DNA of 6,330 nt. It comes from an uncultured Gammaproteobacteria bacterium. Its GTDB lineage: Bacteria; Pseudomonadota; Gammaproteobacteria; Pseudomonadales; UBA5518. Location: contig CAIXOY010000121.1 in assembly GCA_903921135.1 (NCBI GenBank), positions 1 to 6,330 on the forward strand. Direction: 5' to 3'. This document shows, piece by piece, positions 1 to 6,330 of the stretch. The number at the start of each line of letters is the position of its first letter. Position 1 is the stretch's first letter. A program made the translations under genes and the position numbers. The notes beneath the pieces are model-generated. The model made no database searches, had not been told where the DNA came from, and saw only the letters and a program-made list of their open reading frames with translations.

Positions 1-2
1 AG

Positions 3-458
3 CAGGGCGATGCCTCTCTCACTCGTCGACACGGGGGTGTGGGGCTCGGCCTTTCTTCCGCACGGAGTCTCGCCTCCCTGCTGGGCGGCGAGGCCGGGGT
101 CGACAGTACACCCGCAGGCAGCCGGTTCTGGTTCACGGCGCACCTCGCGCGGCCTGCGGACACCGGTATGCCGCTTCCTGCTCCCGCTAAGCCACCCGGA
201 TCGGTCTTGACCATGCCGATCGAGCCTGTGTCTCCCGATGTGCGCGCCGAAGCGCTGGCCATCCTCGGGGACCTCGATGGCTTGCTCGCGGTTGACGATA
301 TGCGCGCCGCCAGCGTGTTGCGCGCCAACGCAGAGCCGCTCCGCCGCGCCGTGGGGAAAGAGCCACTGGCTTGCCTGAGCGCCGCCGTGGACATCTTCGA
401 TTTTGCCGGCGCGCGGACGCTGGCCCTGCAACTGCAAGAGAGCGTTCGCGCGGCGTGA
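3..458 (+). CDS. Sensor histidine kinase, C-terminal fragment (partial at 5' end)
   Basis: This is the last 151 residues of a membrane or cytoplasmic sensor kinase; the sensor, DHp domain and most of the ATPase domain lie left of the window. The visible start reads QGDASLTRRHGGVGLGLSSA (residues 1-20). This is the end of the ATP lid plus the G2 box (GxGLGL) of a GHKL/HATPase_c domain. LLGGEAGVDST (27-37) and GSRFWFTAHL (39-48) follow and are the usual closing strands of hybrid-type kinases. A proline- and alanine-rich linker (about 49-77) leads to a helical tail (78-151) with LDGLLAVDD (91-99) and IFDFAGA (131-137). From memory this tail resembles the segment found after receiver domains in some proteobacterial hybrid kinases, but no receiver is present here. 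Stop TGA is at 456-458. The frame is open to the left edge, so the GTG at 39 and the ATG at 213 are internal codons. It converges on the MFS gene. The kinase call is secure; ligand and partner regulator are unknown. Confidence 0.9.
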   Translation, partial: QGDASLTRRHGGVGLGLSSARSLASLLGGEAGVDSTPAGSRFWFTAHLARPADTGMPLPAPAKPPGSVLTMPIEPVSPDVRAEALAILGDLDGLLAVDDMRAASVLRANAEPLRRAVGKEPLACLSAAVDIFDFAGARTLALQLQESVRAA

Positions 459-479
459 TCCGGCGCTCCGTCCGCCGGA
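459..479. terminator. GC-rich hairpin between convergent genes, possible bidirectional terminator
   Basis: TCCGGCG (459-465) and CGCCGGA (473-479) are perfect 7-bp inverted repeats around a 7-nt loop. They fill most of the 30-bp gap between the kinase stop codon and the MFS stop codon. Position fits a terminator serving both convergent transcripts. Neither strand has a T-run after the stem, so it is not a classical intrinsic terminator; it may act weakly, with Rho, or only as a 3'-end stabilising stem. Confidence 0.4.
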
Positions 480-488
480 ACCGATCCC

Positions 489-1664
489 TCAGGCGCGAGC
501 CGCCGCCAGTTCCCCTTCCCCCGGCAACCAGCTCACGACCAGCAAGGTCAGCATCGCCACGCCTGCCAGCGAGAGCTGCAACTGGTCGAAGCCGTGGGTC
601 TTCACTACCGGCCCCAGCGCCCACACCGCAGCCGAGCCCACGCTGAAGGAAATGGCGAGTCGCATGCCGCTCACGCGCGAGCGCATGGCGTCGTCGATGT
701 AGCGCACCACCATCGCGTCGTTGAAGGGAATGGCGCCGAAGATCGAGATCATGCAGGCAGTGACGGCGAGTACCCAGAGCCAGCCGCTCGCCTGTGCCGC
801 CAGCAGGAACACCAGCACTTGCGCGCTGACGATGGCGAGGAACAGCGGTTTCATCGGCACGCGGTCGATCAGCCTTCCTACCACCACCTGCGTGCAGGCC
901 GCGACCGCGTAGACCACAGCCAGCACGAGGCCGAGCGTGCCGGGGTCGCTCACGATGCCCTGCAGCCGTTCGGTGAGGAGCTGGGTGTTGCCGTTGGTCG
1001 TGACGTTGAACAGCAGGCTGCCAAGCGAGGCGCTGGCCACCATCACGCCGAAGGTGCGCCTCGCCAGCGCAGGCGGCAGGCGCAGACCGGTGCCTCCCGG
1101 GCGGAATGCCGGTGCCGATGTTTCTGCGGGCGCCGTGAACGCGAAGAGCACGCCCGCCGCGATGGCGATCAGACCCGGCACCACAAAGGCCGCCCGCCAG
1201 CCTGCGTGTTCCACCAGCAGGCCCGTGGACAGCGCAGCGAGCGCGATGCCGAGATTCCCCGCGAGCCCGTTCACACCGATCACCGCACCGGGGCGCGCAG
1301 CACCGCGCACGAGCATGGGAATGCCCACCGGGTGGTAGATCGCGGAAAAGGCGCCCAGCACGCCGAGCGCGATGCTGATCTGCAGCGGGCTCTGCGTGAG
1401 CGCCACCGCGCAGGACGAGAGCCCTATACCGAAGAAGAACACCAGCATCATGCGCCGGCGTCCCCAGAGATCGCCCAGACGCCCCGCCGGCACCGAGCCC
1501 AGGCCGAACATCACGAAGGCACCGGTGGCGCAGGGCATCAGGTCTTCCCAGCGCGCCACACCGAAGTCCTGCGCGATGGCCGCGACGGCGGTGGCGAAGA
1601 TCAGCAGGAACAGATGATCCAGCGTGTGCGCGAGGTTCAGCAGCAGCGAGGGAAGGCGCGGCAT
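489..1664 (-). CDS. MFS transporter, 12-TM
   Basis: A 391-residue inner-membrane secondary transporter of the major facilitator superfamily, normal length for the 12-helix type. Hydrophobic segments fall near residues 14-33, 43-62, 73-90, 94-117, 126-150, 157-177, then a polar central loop (about 178-205), then 206-225, 244-265, 273-290, 295-315, 332-352 and 364-381. The family signature loop between TM2 and TM3 is GRLGDLWGRRR (61-71), with a degenerate second copy, GRLIDRVPMK (263-272), between TM8 and TM9. AIYHPVGIP (108-116) in TM4 and GWRAAF (155-160) are also typical of the superfamily. Start ATG (1662-1664) lies 7 bp after the selO stop. TGAGG overlaps that stop codon and sits 5 nt before the ATG, serving as the ribosome-binding site, so the gene is the last member of the operon. 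Substrate and transport direction cannot be read from the sequence; drug efflux or metabolite export are both possible. Confidence 0.93.
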   Translation of the reverse strand: MPRLPSLLLNLAHTLDHLFLLIFATAVAAIAQDFGVARWEDLMPCATGAFVMFGLGSVPAGRLGDLWGRRRMMLVFFFGIGLSSCAVALTQSPLQISIALGVLGAFSAIYHPVGIPMLVRGAARPGAVIGVNGLAGNLGIALAALSTGLLVEHAGWRAAFVVPGLIAIAAGVLFAFTAPAETSAPAFRPGGTGLRLPPALARRTFGVMVASASLGSLLFNVTTNGNTQLLTERLQGIVSDPGTLGLVLAVVYAVAACTQVVVGRLIDRVPMKPLFLAIVSAQVLVFLLAAQASGWLWVLAVTACMISIFGAIPFNDAMVVRYIDDAMRSRVSGMRLAISFSVGSAAVWALGPVVKTHGFDQLQLSLAGVAMLTLLVVSWLPGEGELAAARA

Positions 1665-1671
1665 GCGGGCC

Positions 1672-3237
1672 TCAGGAACTGCAGGAGAGCATCGAGCAGC
1701 CGGCGCGGTTGCGGGCCCAGTCCGGGCGGCGCGCGGCGAAGGCCTCGCGGCCGGGCTGTTCGGTGTAGGGGTGACGCAGCACGTCGTGCAGCGCGTGCAG
1801 CGGCGCCATGTCCCCGGCTTCGGCGCTGTCGATCGCCTGCTGCGCGAGGTAATTGCGCGGCACGTAGCAGGGGTTGGCGGCGTTCATGCGGCGCACCCGC
1901 TCTGCGGGATCCAGCGCCTCCTCGCGCACCCGCGCTGCGTAGCGTTCGAGCCACTGTTCGAACAGCGGGGCCTGGGCGTCACGTTTGGCCGGGTCGTAGA
2001 ACGCTGCGTCGAACAGCGCGAGAGCGGGTGCGTTCAGGTCGAGGCCGGCAAGCGCGCGGAAGAAAATCGTCATGTCCGTCTCGGCCGCGTGCAGCAGCCC
2101 GAAGAGATCGCGCATCAGCGTGTCTTCTTGCGCGAGCGCGCCGCGCAGGCCGAGCTTGGCCGCGTTGTGTGCGCGCTCCGCACCGAGGAACGTCTGCACG
2201 TAGTGTTGCAGGCCTTCTTCCAGCGGGCCGGTGTCCTGCATCACGGGCACCAGCGCGTTGGCGAGCTGCGCGAGGTTCCAGTGCGCGATGCGCGCCTGGT
2301 GCCCGAAGCGGTAGCGGCGCCCGCCGGCGTCGGTGGTGTTGGGGGTCCAGTCCGGGTCGAGGTTGTCGATCCAGCCGTAGGGGCCGTAGTCGATGGTGAG
2401 CCCGAGGATCGAGAGGTTGTCGGTGTTCATCACGCCGTGCACGAAGCCCACGCGCATCCAGTGCGCCACCATCGTTGCCGTGCGTTCGCAGACCTCGCGG
2501 AACCAGGCAATGCGCCGCTCTGTCTCGGGCAGCGCGGCCAGATGCGGGAAATCCCGCGCGATCGTGAAGTCGACCAGTTTCTGCAGCAGCTCCACCTCGC
2601 CGCGCGCGGCGGGCAGCTCGAAATTCCCGAAGCGGATGAACGAGGGCGCCACGCGGCAGACGATGGCGCCGGGCTCCTCGCGCGGGCGGCCGTCGTAGAA
2701 CATGTCGCGCATCACGCCGTCACCCGTGGCGACCAGCGAGAGCGCGCGCGTGGTGGGTACGCCCAAGTGGTGCATGGCCTCGCTGCACAGGAATTCCCGG
2801 AGTGACGAGCGCAGCACCGCGCGGCCGTCCGCTCCGCGCGAATAGGGCGTGGGGCCCGCGCCCTTCAGCTGCAGTTCCCAGCGTTCACCCTGCGCGTTGA
2901 CCGTTTCGCCCAGCAGGATGGCGCGGCCATCACCCAGCTGCCCCGCCCAGTTGCCGAACTGGTGACCGCCGTAATTCGCGGCATAAGGCTCCATACCCGG
3001 CATCTGGCGGTTGCCACCGAACACTTGGGCGAACCACGGGGCCTGCACGTCTTCCTCGCCGAGCCCCAGCAGCGCCGCGCATTCCGGCGACCACGCGAGC
3101 ACACGCGGCGCCGCCACCGGCGTGGGCAGCACGCGCGACCACAGCGCGCCGCGCACCTGTCGCAGGCGCGGGCTCTCTTCCGGGTCGCCCGGGAGTTCGC
3201 TGACGAAGCGGTTGTCGAAACGCAGGCTCGTGTTCAT
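1672..3237 (-). CDS. selO: Protein adenylyltransferase SelO (YdiU family)
   Basis: A full-length, 521-residue member of the SelO/YdiU pseudokinase family. Studied members transfer AMP from ATP to Ser, Thr or Tyr of target proteins and have been tied to redox and stress physiology. The N-terminus (FDNRFVSELPGDP, 7-19) matches the family start. The family motif YGGHQFGNWAGQLGDGR is at 89-105. ELQLKGAG (121-128) carries the ATP-binding lysine K125, with E148 or E153 as its likely helix-C partner. The catalytic-loop equivalent HGVMNTDN (267-274) has N271, D273 and N274, and the DFG-like metal site is DYG (283-285). The protein ends in CSMLSCSS; the penultimate-region Cys matches the position occupied by selenocysteine in animal SelO, but here it is TGC, so this is a Cys form. 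The start ATG (3235-3237) overlaps the upstream stop as ATGA. No convincing Shine-Dalgarno sequence precedes it, so translation is probably coupled to the upstream gene. Targets are unknown. All visible catalytic motifs are intact. Confidence 0.97.
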   Translation of the reverse strand: MNTSLRFDNRFVSELPGDPEESPRLRQVRGALWSRVLPTPVAAPRVLAWSPECAALLGLGEEDVQAPWFAQVFGGNRQMPGMEPYAANYGGHQFGNWAGQLGDGRAILLGETVNAQGERWELQLKGAGPTPYSRGADGRAVLRSSLREFLCSEAMHHLGVPTTRALSLVATGDGVMRDMFYDGRPREEPGAIVCRVAPSFIRFGNFELPAARGEVELLQKLVDFTIARDFPHLAALPETERRIAWFREVCERTATMVAHWMRVGFVHGVMNTDNLSILGLTIDYGPYGWIDNLDPDWTPNTTDAGGRRYRFGHQARIAHWNLAQLANALVPVMQDTGPLEEGLQHYVQTFLGAERAHNAAKLGLRGALAQEDTLMRDLFGLLHAAETDMTIFFRALAGLDLNAPALALFDAAFYDPAKRDAQAPLFEQWLERYAARVREEALDPAERVRRMNAANPCYVPRNYLAQQAIDSAEAGDMAPLHALHDVLRHPYTEQPGREAFAARRPDWARNRAGCSMLSCSS

Positions 3238-5114
3238 GGTGCGGACGGCTGATACCAGATGGGAGAGGACCAGGCGCGCTCCTGGATGGTTGCGGGCGCC
3301 GGTGCCGGCACACCTACCGTTTTCGCGTCATAGGTGGACCAGCGCGGCGTGGGAATTTCCAGCACACGCACGTACCAGAACGCGGCCTGTGCCCGATCGA
3401 AATCCGGGTCCTCCCATACCGCGTGCAATTCCGCGGCGCCGATGTCATTGCCGTAGCTTGCCTTCGCCACGTCCACGGTGTTGCCCACCGGCGGCAGCTT
3501 GCCTGCGGCGTCGGGCTCGCGCCCGGGGGACCATGCGACGTCGTGGATGGACTCGTGCGTGTTGCCCTCGGCATCGAGCCAGCCTTTGACCACCTGCACG
3601 CGGTCGAGGTTCGCGCCCTGCGGATCGCGGCTCGCGGCGATGGCGATGCGCGGTGCCTTGGCGCCTGTGGGCGCTGCCGGCAGGTCGCCGCCCATCGGCA
3701 CGCCGCCCGCATAGCCGCGGTCGACGAAGTCCGTCTCCTCGGTGAGCGAGGGCGCAAACTCCCAGCCCGCGAAGACACGCAGCGCGATCCGCGGGCCGGA
3801 GGTGGCGTAGGTCTCGCGCCGGCGCAGCGCGTCATAGATGGACTCGCGGCGGTTCTCTTCGGCCCACACGGCAGCAAGCCCTGCCGCGCTGTAGGCCGTG
3901 CCCACGCCCGCGGCGACTGCGGCCGCGTTTTTCGCGAGGCGTTCGAGGCGTTGCTTCGGCGTGCCGTCCAGGCGCGCGAGCTTGCCGTGGTAGTTGTCTT
4001 CCTCCACCGGCGAACTCGCGTTGTGTGAATCCGAGGAGCCGATCATCGCGAAGCGGTAGGGGTTCACGCCCGTCTCCGCACCGATTGCGAGCCCGGTTTT
4101 CAGGGCGTCGCGCACATAGCTGCCGGCCGGCTGCGAGGGCGGGGGCATCGCCTTGCCCGACATGCGCGCGTTCCAGAGTTCGAAGTCCGCGAACTCGTCC
4201 TCGGCCGAAAGCAGCGGGTGCGCTTCCGACTGGCCCTTGATCTGCACCATCTCGACCACGGGCTCGTTCAGCAGACGTGTGCGGGCCCAGGCTGCGTCCA
4301 CGGGCGCGCCGTCGGAGGTGGTGCGCGCGAACATGCGCCCGTCGCTCGCGTTGGAGTTGTGGGGAATCGCCATGCCCTCGATGCCCTTGGCGCGTTGTGC
4401 GTCGAGGAAGGCCCAGAGGTCTTCGGGTTTTTCGGAATCGAGCCGCGAGAAGGGCAGGGGCGGTACGGCCGAGGTGCGGAAGATCACGTTGCGGTGCAGG
4501 TTGATTTCGTCCGGCGTGCTGGTCCACTCGTAGCCGATCAGCGTGCTGAAACGCCCCGGTTCGTTGTGCCGCTCGGCAGCATCGATCACCTGTTTCCATG
4601 CGGCGCTGCCCACCTCGGGGAGGTCGAGCATCTTCTCGAGTTTGCCGTCTTCAGAGGCATCCGCTGCGATTGCCATCAGCGCCTTGAAGGCGTCCGCGGG
4701 ATCGGAGCTGGCGAAGAGCGTTGCAAGGGGAAGTTTTGAGAGCTCGCTCTGCGGGTTCAGGAACTCGCGCATGGAACCCAGATACTCTGCATGCTCGGTC
4801 ACGGCCGCGAAATCGAGCGCACGCTTCAGGCGGGTCGGATAGCCCGCGCCGTGCTGGATCTCCTCGCCCTTGGCGTAGCGGTAGGCCTCATCGGGCAGCG
4901 CGCGCACGCCTGTGCTGAACGCGTCTGCAGAGAGGCTGGTGTGGATGTGCAGATCGCCGAACAGCAGCACGCGCGGCGGTGCGGCCGGCGTGCTGCTCAC
5001 GGCAGGCGCCGGTGTGGCAGCGGGCGCCACGACCTGATCCCCGTCTTTCCCGCCGCAGGCGGCCAGCAGCAGGACGCTGGCCAGCATCAGTGCGCATGAA
5101 GCATGCCGGTGCAT
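3234..5114 (-). CDS. DUF3604 (PHP-like) putative metal-dependent hydrolase, lipoprotein
   Basis: A 626-residue exported protein of the DUF3604 family, complete and of usual length. The N-terminus has a type II signal peptide: MHRH, a hydrophobic stretch (about 7-19) and lipobox LAAC with C20. Residue +2 is Gly, not Asp, which favours outer-membrane sorting. A Pro/Ala/Thr-rich linker (27-47) follows. Probable metal ligands of a PHP-type site are GDLHIHTS (H56, H58), D64, TEH (H108), PHNSN (H252) and GSSDSH (D362, H364). Other family landmarks are GYEWTS (194-199), ETGVNPYRFAMIGSSDSH (347-364), DPQGANLDRVQVVKGWLD (497-514) and PTPRWSTYD (588-596). The frame is open upstream to an ATG at 5222, but I chose 5114 because it gives the lipoprotein signal, has GGAGAG 5 nt upstream, and the longer form would cover the divergent promoter region. 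It is first in the operon and overlaps selO by 4 bp. Substrate is unknown; hydrolase activity is inferred from the motifs. Confidence 0.93.
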   Translation of the reverse strand: MHRHASCALMLASVLLLAACGGKDGDQVVAPAATPAPAVSSTPAAPPRVLLFGDLHIHTSLSADAFSTGVRALPDEAYRYAKGEEIQHGAGYPTRLKRALDFAAVTEHAEYLGSMREFLNPQSELSKLPLATLFASSDPADAFKALMAIAADASEDGKLEKMLDLPEVGSAAWKQVIDAAERHNEPGRFSTLIGYEWTSTPDEINLHRNVIFRTSAVPPLPFSRLDSEKPEDLWAFLDAQRAKGIEGMAIPHNSNASDGRMFARTTSDGAPVDAAWARTRLLNEPVVEMVQIKGQSEAHPLLSAEDEFADFELWNARMSGKAMPPPSQPAGSYVRDALKTGLAIGAETGVNPYRFAMIGSSDSHNASSPVEEDNYHGKLARLDGTPKQRLERLAKNAAAVAAGVGTAYSAAGLAAVWAEENRRESIYDALRRRETYATSGPRIALRVFAGWEFAPSLTEETDFVDRGYAGGVPMGGDLPAAPTGAKAPRIAIAASRDPQGANLDRVQVVKGWLDAEGNTHESIHDVAWSPGREPDAAGKLPPVGNTVDVAKASYGNDIGAAELHAVWEDPDFDRAQAAFWYVRVLEIPTPRWSTYDAKTVGVPAPAPATIQERAWSSPIWYQPSAP

Positions 5115-5161
5115 GGTGTCTCTCCGAAGGATGAGCGGCTGCGAGTGTATCCGAAGCAGGG

Positions 5162-5167
5162 CATAAT
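5162..5167 (+). promoter_or_regulatory. Candidate -10 box for the CHASE2 gene
   Basis: CATAAT matches five of six bases of the sigma-70 -10 consensus and lies in an A/T-rich island within very GC-rich DNA. A start site about 7 nt downstream would give a leader of about 26-30 nt containing the GGAGAG ribosome-binding site. The lack of a recognisable -35 box is the main weakness; an activator may compensate. Confidence 0.35.
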
Positions 5168-5187
5168 CCGGCCCGAAGCCCCGCAGT

Positions 5188-5193
5188 GGAGAG
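5188..5193 (+). promoter_or_regulatory. Ribosome-binding site that fixes the GTG start of the CHASE2 gene
   Basis: GGAGAG sits 6 nt before GTG 5200. An in-frame TAA at 5164-5166 rules out any start further upstream, and the only other candidate, TTG 5197, would be 3 nt from this site, which is too close. The site therefore selects the GTG. Confidence 0.7.
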
Positions 5194-5199
5194 CCCTTG

Positions 5200-6330
5200 G
5201 TGTCATTCGCGTCCGTGGGCAAGGATGGCCGCTGGTACTGGCTGGTGGCGCTAGGCTGCTGGCTGGGGTACCTGCTGCTTGCCGCCGCGCCCGTGGCGCA
5301 GCGCCTGGACAGCGCCTGGGGCGATCAGCTGATCCGCTGGCGCGCCGCCGGCACGCCCGCCGACACCTCGATCGTGCTGCTCGATATCGATCAGGCCAGC
5401 CTTCAAGCCATGATCCCTGTCGCGGGCAAATGGCCGTGGCCGCGCTCCGTGCACGCGGGCCTGCTGGAGGCCTTGCTCGCGCAGAAGCCGCGCGCCGTGG
5501 TCTTCGACGTCTTCTTCGCCGATCCCGACACCCTGCGCCCGGACGACGACCGCTGGTTCGGCGAGGTGCTCTCCGGCAGCAGCATCGCCTACCTCGCATC
5601 TCTGGAGCTGGGCAGTGCCGAGGGTGTCTCGCCGCCGCTGCTCGCAAGCTACCCGCCGCAGTCCGGTCTGGAGCAGGGCCCCGCTGCGCGCGCGGACGCA
5701 CGCAGCTGGCTGCAACTGCCGCTCGCCGTGCCGGCCGCCGCGTGGCGCACCGGTCCCGTGAACTATGCCGCCGATGCCGATGGTATCGGGCGCTCCTACG
5801 ACCTCTACCGCGATATCCAGGGTTGGCGTTGGCCCTCTCTCCCGGCGCGTGTGGCGCGTGATCTGGGTGCGGCACTGCCGGACGCAGACAGCCTGCTGAT
5901 CGACTGGCCTGCGGGCGGCGTCGCGCCCTATGCGCGTTTCTCCTACGCCGACATCTACGACGATTTCGTGCTGGGCAACCGCCGCCTGCCCGAGAACTTC
6001 TTCGCCGGTCGCATCGTGCTGGTCGGCACCAGCGCGAGCGGCCTGCGCGATCTGAAGCCCACGCCCATCGGTGCGGACTACCCAGGTGTCATGATGATCG
6101 GCGCCGTTATCGACAACCTGCTCCACGGCCGTGGCCTGCAGCGTTTGCCCTTCTTTGGCGCGTGGTGCGTGCTGGGGCTGGTGCTCGCGGCCGCTGCCGA
6201 GGCCGCACGGCGCGGACGCGTCAACGTCGCCTTTGCGATCGGCGCAGGCGCCACGCTGGCGGCGGGAGTGGCCTCTGCCGTTCTCGCGCTGCAGCCGGGC
6301 GTGATCACGCCCTGGCCGTTGCCGGCGCTG
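5200..6330 (+). CDS. CHASE2-domain transmembrane receptor, N-terminal part (partial at 3' end)
   Basis: 377 residues of a membrane sensor whose reading frame runs off the right edge. A first membrane helix (about 13-32) is followed by an extracytoplasmic CHASE2 domain (about 35-312). Landmarks are IVLLDID (58-64), WPWPRSVHAGLLEALL (78-93), AVVFDVFFADPD (99-110), GPVNYAADADGIGR (185-198), FFAGRIVLVGTSASGLRD (267-284), the TP motif (288-289) and YPGVMMIGAVIDNLLHG (294-310). Hydrophobic segments at about 316-333 and 341-363 are the first two of the three helices that usually follow CHASE2, and a third appears to begin near 366. In this family the helices lead to a cytoplasmic output such as an adenylate cyclase, GGDEF, histidine kinase or Ser/Thr kinase; which one is present here cannot be seen. 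Start GTG 5200 is chosen on the GGAGAG site and an upstream in-frame stop at 5164. It is transcribed divergently from the DUF3604 operon. The ligand is unknown. Confidence 0.92.
   Translation, partial: MSFASVGKDGRWYWLVALGCWLGYLLLAAAPVAQRLDSAWGDQLIRWRAAGTPADTSIVLLDIDQASLQAMIPVAGKWPWPRSVHAGLLEALLAQKPRAVVFDVFFADPDTLRPDDDRWFGEVLSGSSIAYLASLELGSAEGVSPPLLASYPPQSGLEQGPAARADARSWLQLPLAVPAAAWRTGPVNYAADADGIGRSYDLYRDIQGWRWPSLPARVARDLGAALPDADSLLIDWPAGGVAPYARFSYADIYDDFVLGNRRLPENFFAGRIVLVGTSASGLRDLKPTPIGADYPGVMMIGAVIDNLLHGRGLQRLPFFGAWCVLGLVLAAAAEAARRGRVNVAFAIGAGATLAAGVASAVLALQPGVITPWPLPAL

Larger units (their letters stand above)
5115..5199. promoter_or_regulatory. Divergent intergenic region with probable promoters for both flanking transcripts
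   Basis: This 85-bp spacer is the only non-coding stretch of any size and must drive the leftward DUF3604-selO-MFS operon, the rightward CHASE2 gene, or both. Rightward, CATAAT (5162-5167) is a good -10 match followed by a GC-rich segment, but no clear -35 lies 16-18 bp upstream. Leftward, TACACT (plus-strand 5144-5149) is a weaker -10 candidate, also without a good -35. CCGAAG occurs three times on the plus strand (5124, 5151, 5173). The region's role is secure from gene layout; the individual boxes are tentative. Confidence 0.55.

Noticed and set aside
1672..1701. Possible selenocysteine at the SelO C-terminus
   Set aside because: The relevant codon is TGC (Cys), and the only TGA is the normal stop two codons after it, so no recoding is needed.
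594..2399. 601-codon open frame on the plus strand
   Set aside because: It lies antisense to the MFS and selO genes, both well recognised, and its product is rich in Arg, His, Ala and Gly with no domain-like pattern. Long antisense open frames are expected in GC-rich coding DNA.
1624..2805. 393-codon open frame on the plus strand
   Set aside because: It is antisense to selO in a second frame, has no recognisable motif, and is another GC-bias shadow.
5115..5222. 36-codon N-terminal extension of the DUF3604 gene to an ATG at 5222
   Set aside because: It would bury the lipoprotein signal peptide inside the protein, run through the divergent promoter region and overlap the CHASE2 start. The ATG at 5114 has a good ribosome-binding site.
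5103..5861. 252-codon plus-strand open frame overlapping the start of the CHASE2 gene
   Set aside because: It starts inside the DUF3604 coding region and runs in a different frame from the CHASE2 protein. Its product is Arg/Ala/Gly-rich, while the other frame gives a clear CHASE2 domain with a ribosome-binding site.
5251..6126. 291-codon minus-strand open frame opposite the CHASE2 gene
   Set aside because: It is wholly antisense to a recognised domain, shows no family motifs, and has no plausible start context.
1..6330. Mobile elements, CRISPR repeats, tRNA or rRNA genes
   Set aside because: I saw no transposase or integrase motifs, no regularly spaced repeats and no RNA-gene signatures on either strand. 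Nearly all DNA is accounted for by five protein genes.

Overview
The window is GC-rich (roughly two thirds G+C by eye), almost fully coding, and has the codon bias and protein families of a free-living Pseudomonadota, most likely a beta- or gammaproteobacterium. The evidence is a SelO of the bacterial YdiU type, a lipobox lipoprotein, a two-component kinase with a proteobacterial style of C-terminus, and a CHASE2 receptor. I cannot name a genus. I see no mobile element, tRNA, rRNA or CRISPR array.

Layout: (1) positions 3-458, plus strand, hold the 3' end of a sensor histidine kinase: the last part of the ATPase domain and a short helical tail. (2) A 30-bp convergent gap (459-488) contains a GC-rich hairpin. 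(3) Positions 489-5114, minus strand, hold a compact three-gene cluster. In transcription order it encodes a DUF3604 lipoprotein of PHP-hydrolase type, the protein adenylyltransferase SelO, and a 12-helix MFS transporter. The first two genes overlap by 4 bp (ATGA) and the third begins 7 bp after the selO stop, so this is almost certainly one operon. (4) An 85-bp divergent spacer (5115-5199) holds the probable promoters. (5) From 5200 to the right edge, plus strand, is the N-terminal part of a CHASE2-domain receptor. Its output domain lies outside the window.

Functionally, the minus-strand operon combines an exported, probably outer-membrane, putative metal-dependent hydrolase of unknown substrate, a cytoplasmic AMP-transferring pseudokinase linked in other bacteria to redox stress, and an inner-membrane exporter or importer. 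It is flanked by two signal-transduction proteins. The link between these activities is inferred only from gene order. Apart from the DUF3604-selO-MFS arrangement and the apparent lack of a receiver domain between the kinase core and its tail, this looks like ordinary chromosome. I see no clear evidence of an undescribed multi-gene system.
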